Source: Myxococcales bacterium
Lineage (GTDB): Bacteria > Myxococcota_A > Bradymonadia > UBA7976 > UBA1532
Reading direction: 5' to 3'
Assembly: GCA_020633555.1 (NCBI GenBank)
Contig: JACKDL010000001.1
Span: 682,001 to 746,000, forward strand
DNA length: 64,000 bases
Below, one piece after another: positions 57,901 to 64,000 of this stretch (the first letter of the stretch is position 1; each line of letters opens with the position of its first letter). A model generated the notes under the pieces. It ran no database searches. It had not been told where the DNA came from and saw nothing but the letters and a program-made list of their open reading frames with translations. The translations under genes and the position numbers were made by a program.

Positions 57901-58649
57901 TCGGGGATGACCGTCAGGCTGCCCGTGGTGGAGTTCACCGTGGCCACGAAGTCGCCCAGCGGGTGGCTGATGACGTCCGAGATGAGGTCGTCTACGAAGA
58001 CGGCCGTGATGCCCGGAATGCTGCGATCGACATCGAGGATCCGCTTGGGATCCACGTCGGAGTCCGCGTCCTCGCCCGCCGTGAGATCCAGCACCGTCAC
58101 GCGGCCGGTGCTCCCCGAGCCCACGTAGCCACGAAGCTGGCCCTGACCCGCGGGCACACACGCCACCTGTGGCCGCGCTGGCGGCGCCTGCGTACACACG
58201 TCGTCGAGCAGGAAGGCGCCGTCCAGGAACCGCAGCGGGATCTCGCCCTGGTCTGCGGGGATCCAGTCGCCCCCCACGCCCGCGCCCGGGGTCTGTTGGC
58301 AGTCGGTCCAGTCCACCACGCACGCGCGCTCATCCACGACGGGCGTGCAGGCGGCCTTTACCGCCCGCACCAGGCCCAGCGCACGGCTGCCGTCGGGCTG
58401 GGTCCGAACGGCCTCACAGCGGCACTCCACACTGCCCATCCGGCGCAGGATCCGCTCGCCCTCCACCTCCTCGACCGTCGAGCAGCCACAGCCCAGCAAC
58501 GGCAGCCCCCGCAGGCCGTCGGGCGTCTCCTGCACACAGCGCAGGCTCAAGAACTGGGCGCCATCGATGGTGGTGACGCTGGGGGCCTCGGTGGCCGTGC
58601 AGCCCGCGGCGATCAGCAGGAAAGCAGACAAGGCAATACGGGGCGCCAT
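54924..58649 (-). CDS. Large lipoprotein with calcium-binding type 3-like repeats
   Basis: A 1241-residue lipoprotein with signal ending LLIAAGC. The first ~370 residues include a beta-propeller-like region (KLAVSPDGRTLFVGHA, IALDPTTGAA). Six Cys-bracketed repeats of about 20-24 residues follow (core DNDGDGLVD, e.g. CADGVDNDGDGR), which should bind Ca. The C-terminal ~600 residues are unrecognised, with more propeller-like strands near the end. An ATG at 58685, overlapping the stop of the propeller lipoprotein (TGATG), is an alternative start. It is last in the ppdK operon. Confidence 0.8.
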   Translation of the reverse strand: MAPRIALSAFLLIAAGCTATEAPSVTTIDGAQFLSLRCVQETPDGLRGLPLLGCGCSTVEEVEGERILRRMGSVECRCEAVRTQPDGSRALGLVRAVKAACTPVVDERACVVDWTDCQQTPGAGVGGDWIPADQGEIPLRFLDGAFLLDDVCTQAPPARPQVACVPAGQGQLRGYVGSGSTGRVTVLDLTAGEDADSDVDPKRILDVDRSIPGITAVFVDDLISDVISHPLGDFVATVNSTTGSLTVIPDESHVAGNLRVELGVAPLLAAVTWPSVDAVAPDFGRPPMAWIAAPNAGLVLPVHLDRLQDSTAEDVLGEPIAVTGPDGAVAAPGKLAVSPDGRTLFVGHARAPLISVIALDPTTGAAAETGWIALSGADACSDGYLVRRVDPVDDTSCVNGVDDDGDGLVDRADPDCADAVGSEAAVPGCPKRPECADGADNDGDGLVDGEDPDCAAEGCGDPAACALAVDWERPPPACADGVDNDGDGRVDRADPDCRSEADDDESSAAGAEIGRCVLAATVCVGANPPSWCAEAGARCALPSCGDGDDNDGDGAVDGADSDCAACADPLTCLEGRGLPRVGDDDPCYNGVDDDLDGLVDGEDPGCGDVNAAERFDFERPRRCSDGIDNDGDGLVDLDDVGDCYAADDDSESPDAEQVGPRQLLVAEVPLPTGVRRFLYALESGGGLVRVDLDAPQARPERIRLPAAAQQMALRQYDDEASLLVIGADTTLRSVEITAPTPILTDDGQPVFVRLYEAEVGGERTTQARAYTVDEGAAVDVEPIAGSFSIDNLVGEGEIWRVVDANTARTFRRVETPVEGAEAIRAGAPSAPGNDDLQLVAPLDQRQVLHAEANVLGSAFARTNMITATPRLAINGNAVSLDRARHPLLCLPNDNEACVPAGSTADGSLETAEAAAARDPDRVEAVPAVQVVEDDPSRIIAGTFTVAFEGELPGTESRTGLHGGRTQVTDLDGQIVDGWTLVDYETDFCGRGVEIGDVVLIDRFRAATVEAQESELCQPFEPVLAQNPSLAREPLRYRVVALTARKLVLAPDRRETYCAQGDDGVERCQLPRGAREPAPTLAPAPPAPPFVCAAQFVNYRIRVGHDQWLLTGTRSGYRHPWVTRGGECAVDEGRLAAGRVGRLRLGELFENEWFRLRLGSWAGSGGVPEGSLPHLIDAAWQFDLRAGLQTQRLVDAAIVPQEMRWSPGDDRLYVVDTALSTVVEIGGLAIYEQALQVIRRLQ
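56721..57461 (-). repeat. Six in-frame Ca-binding type 3-like repeats
   Basis: Six Cys-started DNA units coding NDGDG-type Ca loops in the large lipoprotein gene, separated by variable inserts. They resemble thrombospondin type 3 or MopE-style repeats. Confidence 0.85.
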
Positions 58650-58684
58650 GGGGCACCTGGAGCGGCGAAAGATCTGCCTGTACA

Positions 58685-59950
58685 TCAATCGATGGTCGCG
58701 ATTCGGGTGAAGCGGGCGGGTGAGCCCGGCTCAAGGTCCAGCACCGAGAGGGAGTGCACCTCGAAGTTGCTGACGTAGCCGCGCAGCCGGCCGTCGGCGT
58801 CGGGCAGGAAGGCGATGTCGTGGGGGCCCTGCCCCACCTCGATGCGGGCCACGACGGCCAAGGTCGCTGGATCCAGCACGACGACGCGATCGTCGCCGAA
58901 GGCCGTCACGTACACCAGCCCATCGCCGGCGGCGTCGCTGCGGTCGCAGGTCCCCGGAGCGGTCCCGGGCCTCAACGGCACGCGGCACTCGCCGGGCCGC
59001 AGGCCCGCGACGCGCACCACGTTGGGCTGAATGCCCACCGGCACTGCGCCCAGCAGCGTGTTCCGTGGCGTGCCGGCGGGCCCGACGCTGGTGTCGTAGA
59101 TGCGCAGCGTCCGATCGGAGCTGCTGGCCACATACATCAGGCTGCCGTCGGCGCTGAAGGCGATGCCGCGGGTGCGGCCGCGCTCGATGTCCGGATCCAC
59201 CACCAGCGTCCCGCGGTTGCGCAGCTCGCACGGTGCCGTGTCCACGCCCTCGGGATCGCGCAGGGCGGTCGGCCGAGGCTCTACCAACTGGATGCGGTGG
59301 TTGAAGCGGTCGGTGACGTAGAGCCAGCCCAGGACCGGGTGCCGCGCCACGCTGGTGGCCCCTGCGGGCAGGTTGCGTTGGCAGTCGAAGCGGACGGCGC
59401 CGTCCACGTCCAGGGCCCACTCGCTGACCACCCCGTTGCCGGCGTGGGTGACCACGAAGCCGGCAGGTGTCAGCGCCAGACCCAGGGGATCGCTGGCCAC
59501 CGGGCTGCCGTCGACGCCGAAGCTGAGGAAGCCCGAGTCGGCCTGGCAGCGGCCATACGACGCTTGCGCGGGGTCATAGCACTGGATGTGGTCCGCCGCC
59601 TGGGGATCATCGCCCAGCCGGAACGGCATCACCTGGCCGTTCTCACGGGTGACCGTCACCCCATGGATGCCGTCCTCGCCGCGCCAGAGGCGGATCTCAC
59701 CCGCGAACAGACCCAGGGGAACCGTGGCTGGGGCCACCACCTGACGCGCCTCGGTGTCATAGACCGTCAGCGTGCCGGTGTTGTAGCGCCGGTCGAAGAC
59801 CGCGTTCGTCACGTACAGGTATCGGCCATCGGGGTGTGCTGCGAGCCCCAGCGGGTAGTACAGCACGTCCTTCGGCGGGATCACGCCCGTCTCATCGGCG
59901 CAACCGACGAGGAACAGCAAGACCACCGCGGCCCAGTATCGAGCCCTCAA
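58685..59950 (-). CDS. Beta-propeller lipoprotein
   Basis: A 421-residue lipoprotein with signal ending LLFLVGC. It consists of repeated propeller blades: GLAAHPDGRYLYVTN, LTPAGFVVTHAG, HPVLGWLYVTDRFNHRIQLVEP, GIAFSADGSLMYVAS and VYVTAFGDDRVVVLDP, as in YVTN proteins. Two Cys pairs sit in loops. The TTG start overlaps the ppdK stop (TTGA), and its stop overlaps a start of the next lipoprotein. The two lipoproteins share propeller-like features, so they may work together at the surface. Confidence 0.82.
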   Translation of the reverse strand: MRARYWAAVVLLFLVGCADETGVIPPKDVLYYPLGLAAHPDGRYLYVTNAVFDRRYNTGTLTVYDTEARQVVAPATVPLGLFAGEIRLWRGEDGIHGVTVTRENGQVMPFRLGDDPQAADHIQCYDPAQASYGRCQADSGFLSFGVDGSPVASDPLGLALTPAGFVVTHAGNGVVSEWALDVDGAVRFDCQRNLPAGATSVARHPVLGWLYVTDRFNHRIQLVEPRPTALRDPEGVDTAPCELRNRGTLVVDPDIERGRTRGIAFSADGSLMYVASSSDRTLRIYDTSVGPAGTPRNTLLGAVPVGIQPNVVRVAGLRPGECRVPLRPGTAPGTCDRSDAAGDGLVYVTAFGDDRVVVLDPATLAVVARIEVGQGPHDIAFLPDADGRLRGYVSNFEVHSLSVLDLEPGSPARFTRIATID

Positions 59951-62592
59951 TCACGCTCCTCCGCGGCTGCCTGGGCCGCTGCCAGCCGCGCGACGGGCAC
60001 CCGGTGCGCGGCGACGGACACATAGTCGAGTCCGAGCCGCGCCGCCACCCTCACGGTCTCCGGCGAGTTGGCCTGGGCCCCGCTGAGCCCGCAGACCAGC
60101 TCGGGTCGGCGGGCCCGGCCCTCCTGGACGGCGAGGCCGATCAGGCGCACGACGGCCTCGGTGTCCAACCGGACAAAGGGATCTGCAGGCAGCACGGCGT
60201 TCTCCAGGTAGAACGGCAGGAAGCGCCCCGCATCATCCCGGTGCATGCAGAACGTCGCACTCGTGAGGTCATTGGTGCCGAACAGGAAGAAGTCCGAGAC
60301 CTCGGCGAGCGGCCCACCCAGCAGGCAGGCCCGGGGCGACTCGATCATGGCGCCGACGGTGTAGGCGGGGACAGGCTGGCCGGCCGCCTCGCTGACGCTG
60401 CGGGCCACGGCGTCGATGCGCCGACGCAGGCGGCGGACCTCCTCCACGCTGGTGACCAACGGCAGCACGATCTGCAGTTCACCGCGCTCCGTCACATCGA
60501 ACGCCGCCTCGAACAGGGCGCGGAGCTGAACCTCGTAGACCTCGGGGAAGGTCAGGCCCAGGCGGCAGCCCCGGTGCCCCATCTGCGGGTTGCGGGCCCG
60601 AAGCTGCTCGGCGCGGGTCAGCAGGCTGTTGGCCGGCACCTGCAGCCGATCGGCCACCGAGCTGAAGGCGTCCAGCTCGTCGGGCATGAAGTCGTGCAGG
60701 GGGAGATCGAGCAGCCGGATGGCCACTGGCCGGGGCCCCGCGGCCTCGAGCAGGGTCTTGAAGTCCGCCCGCTGCACCGGCGCGATCCGTGCCACCACGG
60801 ACCGCCGGGCGTGGCCGTCGAAGGCCAGCACCATCTCGCGGACCAGCTCCAGCCGGTCGGCGTCCATGAACATGTGCTCCGTTCGGCACAAGCCCACGCC
60901 GTCGGCCCCGAGCCGCACACCCTCGGCGGCCTCGGTGCCCTGATCGGCAGTGACCCGGACCGACACCCGGCGGCGGTCGTCCGCCCAATCCATGAGCTGG
61001 CAATAGGCGGCCGGCGGCTCGGCCGGCCGCGTCGCCGCCTGACCCAAGATGACCTCGCCCGAGCCGCCGTCGAGGGTGAGCAAGGCCCCCTCGGTGATCA
61101 CGGCCCCGTCCAGCCGCAGGCGCATACGGCGGTTGCGCTCATCCACCAAGATGTCGCTGCAGCCAGTCACGCAGCACTTGCCGAGCCCCCGCGCCACCAG
61201 GGCCGCGTGGCTTGTCATCCCACCACGCGCCGTGAGGATCCCCGCGGCCGCCCGGATGCCGTCCAGATCGGCCGTCGAGGTCTCCTGGCGCACCAGGATC
61301 ACGCGCTCGCCGGCCTCTGCCCGGCGCACCGCCTCGTCGGGATCGAAAACGGCTACACCGGAGACCGCCCCCGGGCTGGCCGGGAGCCCCCGCGCGATGA
61401 CCCGCCGCCCCGTCTGCAGGTCAACGCTTGGGTGGACCAGCCGGGTCAGGCGCTCGGGATCCACGCGCCCCAGCGCTTCGTCTGCGGTGATGCGGCCTTC
61501 GAGGGCGAAGTCCACGGCCACCTGCACCTCGGCGGTCGCCGAGCGCTCGGCCGCGCGGATCTGCAGCACCCAGACCCGCCCCCGCTCCACGGTGAACTCG
61601 AGCTCGTGCACGTCGCCCAGCTCACGCTCGATGCGCTGTGCGATCTCGTCGAGGTGGCGATAGGCCTCCGGCAGCCGCGCGGAGAGGCTGGGGCCCGCCG
61701 CGCCGCCGTCCCCGGCCAACGGCGCGGGCGTCCGGTGGCCGCCCACCACCTCCTCCCCCTGCGCCTTGACCAGGAACTCGCCGAACAGGCCCGGTACCCC
61801 CGTGTTGGGGTTGCGCGAGTAGGCCACGCCCGTACCCGAGCGGTCATCGCTGTTGCCAAACACCATGGCCTGAATGGTGACGGCCGTGCCGGGCCGGTCG
61901 GGGATGCCGCGCTGTCGCCGGAAGCGCGCTGCGCGGCGGCTGTTCCACGATGCCAACACCCCGGCGATGGCCCCTCGAAGCTGAGCGCGGGGATCATCGG
62001 GGACCGCCCCCGCGGAGCCGGTCCGGAGCGCGACCTGGTAGCCGGCCAGCATGGCCTCGAGCAGCGCGTCGGGCAGATCGGCCACCCGTTCAAGGCCTGC
62101 CTCGTCGAGCAGCCCCTCGCGGACGTCGGCCAACAGCCCAGGCTCCGCGCCCAAGACCGTCTCGGCGTACATCTCGAGGAGGCGTCGGTGGCTGTCGAGG
62201 GCGAAGCGACGACCGCCCGCCTGGGCAGCCAGGCCGCCCCGGGTCACTCGGTTCAGGCCCACGTTCAGGACCGTGTCCATCATGCCGGGCATCGAGGTGG
62301 CCGCGCCGCTGCGCACCGAGACGAGCAGCGGGCGGTCAGGATCGCCGAGCCGCAGCCCGAGCGACGTCTCAATGTGAGCCAGGCCGCGCTCCACCTCGGG
62401 CCAGACGGAGTCGATGGCGCGCTCGCCTTCGTCGAGCCACGCCCCACACAGATCGGTGGGCAGCGTGAAGCCGGGCGGCACGGGGAGCCCGAGCTCGGCC
62501 AGGCGTGCGAGCCCGGCCCCCTTCCCGCCCAGGAGGGCGCGTTCGGATCCGCGCCCTTCACTCTGGCCGTCGCCGAAGGTGTAGACTCGCAT
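59947..62592 (-). CDS. ppdK: Pyruvate phosphate dikinase
   Basis: An 881-residue enzyme interconverting pyruvate, ATP and phosphate with PEP, AMP and PPi. The ATP-grasp domain starts LLGGKGAGLARLAELG. The swivelling domain has the catalytic His H462 in GGMTSHAAL. The TIM-barrel domain has GTNDLTSATF, and its C-terminal Cys C834 aligns with the usual catalytic Cys but reads CGLSGAQAN instead of CGEHGGDP, so Glu and His are lost. Length is typical. The ATG is preceded by a good promoter. The surface lipoprotein genes downstream are coupled. Confidence 0.92.
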   Translation of the reverse strand: MRVYTFGDGQSEGRGSERALLGGKGAGLARLAELGLPVPPGFTLPTDLCGAWLDEGERAIDSVWPEVERGLAHIETSLGLRLGDPDRPLLVSVRSGAATSMPGMMDTVLNVGLNRVTRGGLAAQAGGRRFALDSHRRLLEMYAETVLGAEPGLLADVREGLLDEAGLERVADLPDALLEAMLAGYQVALRTGSAGAVPDDPRAQLRGAIAGVLASWNSRRAARFRRQRGIPDRPGTAVTIQAMVFGNSDDRSGTGVAYSRNPNTGVPGLFGEFLVKAQGEEVVGGHRTPAPLAGDGGAAGPSLSARLPEAYRHLDEIAQRIERELGDVHELEFTVERGRVWVLQIRAAERSATAEVQVAVDFALEGRITADEALGRVDPERLTRLVHPSVDLQTGRRVIARGLPASPGAVSGVAVFDPDEAVRRAEAGERVILVRQETSTADLDGIRAAAGILTARGGMTSHAALVARGLGKCCVTGCSDILVDERNRRMRLRLDGAVITEGALLTLDGGSGEVILGQAATRPAEPPAAYCQLMDWADDRRRVSVRVTADQGTEAAEGVRLGADGVGLCRTEHMFMDADRLELVREMVLAFDGHARRSVVARIAPVQRADFKTLLEAAGPRPVAIRLLDLPLHDFMPDELDAFSSVADRLQVPANSLLTRAEQLRARNPQMGHRGCRLGLTFPEVYEVQLRALFEAAFDVTERGELQIVLPLVTSVEEVRRLRRRIDAVARSVSEAAGQPVPAYTVGAMIESPRACLLGGPLAEVSDFFLFGTNDLTSATFCMHRDDAGRFLPFYLENAVLPADPFVRLDTEAVVRLIGLAVQEGRARRPELVCGLSGAQANSPETVRVAARLGLDYVSVAAHRVPVARLAAAQAAAEERD

Positions 62593-62685
62593 CGGACCTC
62601 GCCGTGGCGCTCGGGCTCGGTGGCCCCCGAGCCGTGCCGGTTCTACCCGATGGGCGATCGCGGGGTCAATCGACCCACGCGCTCG
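62593..62685 (-). promoter_or_regulatory. ppdK: Intergenic region with ppdK promoter
   Basis: The minus strand shows TTGACC (62669-62664), an 18-nt spacer and TAGAAC (62645-62640), with an expected start near 62632 and ~40-nt leader. An inverted repeat (CGCGGGGTC, AATC, GACCC, A, CGCG at 62659-62681) overlaps the -35 and could be an operator or a weak terminator. Confidence 0.55.
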
Positions 62686-64000
62686 TCAATCCCCAGGAAA
62701 ACACAGGCCTTGGCCGCCGACTTCACGGCAGGTGAACCCCGGCTCACAGGCCCCGTCCGGGCCGCAAGGCGCAGCGCACCGTGCCGCCCCATCGCCCGGA
62801 TCACTGGCGCACACCCCGGCGGCGCACACCACCTCGGGGCCGCACGGGGCACCGAGGCCAACCTCGGGCGCGGGGGGCAGCGGCCAACACCAGCCGCCAT
62901 CGCACACCGTGTCCGCCGGACAGCCGCCATCGCAGGCCACCGTGCAGAAGCGAAGATCCGCATCTTCCGCCGGCAGGCACGTGCCGCCGTCACAGCCGTC
63001 GTCCCCCTCACAGGCAGCGCCGAGGTCGCCCCCAGCAGGCAGACAGTGGGCGCCATCCACGCGCCGGGGCACGCAGCGCAGCCCCGGCTCGCACGAGGCC
63101 ATATCGCAGGGCGCTGCACACACGCGGGAACCCGCGACCCCTGCGACGCAGTCCAGCTCCGGCCGACAGTCGGTCGCGCCGTGCGCGCTGCAGTCCTCCC
63201 CCTGGGAACCCACGCCGTCGCCCTGCCCGAAGGGCACGGCGAGGCACCAGGGCTGCTCGAAGCCGGTGGGGCGGCGGCAGGTGAACCCCTCAGCGCACGC
63301 GCCCCCTTCACAGACTTCTGCACACCGCGCCAGCGGGTCGCCCGGGGCGCGAGCCAGGCAGACCCCGCCGTCCACACAGCGCCCGCCCGCGCCGCACGGC
63401 GCCCCAGGCTCGGCTGCCGCGCCCTCGCACACCCGGCCCTCAGCCGCCAATGGCGGGCGGCAAGCTGATCCGTCCGGGCACGGCGCGCCCGCGTCAAAGC
63501 AAGGCGCCAGGCAGCGCAGCGGCGCGCCCTCGGCGAGTCGCACGCAGCGCAGCCCGGAGTCCCAGCACCCCAGGGTCGCGCACGAGAAGGCGTCGGCGTC
63601 GATCGGCAGGCACACCCCCTCCGGCTGGGCGCACCGCGAAGCCTCCAGGCAGTCGGAGTCGGCGTCGCACGGCGCCCGGCAGCGGGCGCCGTCCAGCCCG
63701 TCCGCCACGCAGCGGCCACCCGCATCGCAGCGCACCTCCGGCCCGTCGCAAGCCCCCCCCAGGGGGACACGGGCGGCCTCCGGCACACAGACCTGCCGCT
63801 CGGCGATGAGGCCGCAGATCCGCCCAAGCCCGCAGCTCATGTCGTCCTGGCAAGGCGTCGCGCAGCGCGCGCCGCCCGCCTGGGCCACGCAGACGCCCTC
63901 ACAGTCGGCGTCGCGGGCGCAAGCCTGCCCCTCCACCCCCGCGTCGCCTGCAATCGAACGGTCCGGCAGCGTCCCCCCGTCCGCGGGACCCTGATCCGCC
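62686..64000 (-). CDS. Cys-rich repeat protein, partial at the window edge
   Basis: The last 437 residues of a protein whose N-terminus lies beyond the edge; the frame remains open to position 64000. Residues upstream of the in-frame GTG at 63936 read as an Asp/Gly/Pro linker (ADQGPADGGTL), so that GTG is not the true start. The visible part has many Cys in repeats of roughly 20-30 residues of the CxxxxDxxC and GxxCxxG type (e.g. CDADSDCLEASRC), a pattern found in Myxococcota extracellular lipoproteins. Disulfide-rich and exported is inferred; family unknown. It lies 93 nt upstream of ppdK. Confidence 0.7.
   Translation of the reverse strand, partial: ADQGPADGGTLPDRSIAGDAGVEGQACARDADCEGVCVAQAGGARCATPCQDDMSCGLGRICGLIAERQVCVPEAARVPLGGACDGPEVRCDAGGRCVADGLDGARCRAPCDADSDCLEASRCAQPEGVCLPIDADAFSCATLGCWDSGLRCVRLAEGAPLRCLAPCFDAGAPCPDGSACRPPLAAEGRVCEGAAAEPGAPCGAGGRCVDGGVCLARAPGDPLARCAEVCEGGACAEGFTCRRPTGFEQPWCLAVPFGQGDGVGSQGEDCSAHGATDCRPELDCVAGVAGSRVCAAPCDMASCEPGLRCVPRRVDGAHCLPAGGDLGAACEGDDGCDGGTCLPAEDADLRFCTVACDGGCPADTVCDGGWCWPLPPAPEVGLGAPCGPEVVCAAGVCASDPGDGAARCAAPCGPDGACEPGFTCREVGGQGLCFPGD

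Noticed and set aside
54954..58778. Very long open frame on the plus strand opposite the type 3-repeat lipoprotein
   Set aside because: A GC-rich shadow: low-complexity His/Arg/Gly/Ala composition, no domain, and the opposite strand codes clear repeats and a lipoprotein signal.
59836..63468. Long plus-strand open frame opposite ppdK
   Set aside because: Arg/His/Gly/Pro-rich without domains; PPDK is unmistakable on the other strand.

Overview
The window is high-GC DNA, almost fully coding, and it fits a Myxococcota (deltaproteobacterial) chromosome. The taxon is inferred from protein style rather than a marker gene. Many exported lipoproteins have Gly- or Asp/Met/Pro-rich linkers, multihaem cytochromes, Cys-rich repeats or Ca-binding type 3-like repeats. 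One protein carries a Cys plus hydrophobic plus Arg-rich tail like the MYXO-CTERM sorting signal. No rRNA, CRISPR array, insertion sequence or phage gene is visible. The housekeeping genes are intact, so this looks like core chromosome with lineage-specific envelope and secretome genes in between.

Layout. 1-4.9 kb: a sigma54-type promoter, an 11-haem-motif cytochrome lipoprotein, a second haem-motif lipoprotein and an Ala-rich lipoprotein. 5.0-10.6 kb: sucA-sucB-lpd (2-oxoglutarate dehydrogenase). 10.6-11.1 kb: a hairpin-rich gap and a tRNA-Lys/tRNA-Glu operon. 11.2-13.6 kb: zapA, 5-formyl-THF cyclo-ligase and RNase Y. 13.6-15.7 kb: a lone receiver, then an acyl carrier protein paired with an acyl-ACP-reductase-like protein. 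15.6-20.2 kb (minus): a TPR/zinc-ribbon membrane protein, a DUF4388 protein, PhoH and YbeY as a fully overlapping operon. 20.3-26.2 kb: sspB, a small membrane protein, a TPR protein, a VWA lipoprotein, a UPF0104 membrane protein and a CpsB-type phosphatase. 26.2-26.8 kb: a receiver from a probably leaderless mRNA, then tRNA-Cys with a strong terminator.

26.8-34.5 kb (minus): a compact series guaB, guaA, two exported proteins, mutL, miaA, cmk. 34.6-39.8 kb: a PEGA/beta-rich outer-envelope protein with a small tetrahaem cytochrome, an IPT/TIG protein with a sorting-like tail, and a beta-helix lipoprotein. 39.8-41.5 kb: an activase-type radical SAM protein and a sigma54 activator without a sensor domain. 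41.5-46.9 kb: five closely coupled genes (Ca-motif membrane-anchored protein, HTTM protein, LpxH-like phosphoesterase, SGNH protein, MBOAT acyltransferase), probably for envelope lipid or glycan O-acylation. 47.0-54.9 kb: polA, a GAF histidine kinase, a TPR/HEAT lipoprotein and a degenerate CHAT-like protein. 54.9-64 kb (minus): a Cys-rich exported protein cut by the window edge, then pyruvate phosphate dikinase, a beta-propeller lipoprotein and a very large lipoprotein with type 3-like repeats.

Most neighbours share ATGA, GTGA or TTGA stop/start overlaps, so translational coupling is the rule. Promoters that can be read share a TTGAC-like -35, a 16-18 nt spacer and a degenerate -10 usually beginning TA. 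The most unusual items are the ACP/acyl-ACP-reductase pair, the HTTM-SGNH-MBOAT locus, the candidate barrel-cytochrome pair, the sigma54 promoter before the multihaem cytochrome, the degenerate CHAT protein, and altered active-site motifs in MutL, PPDK and PolA.
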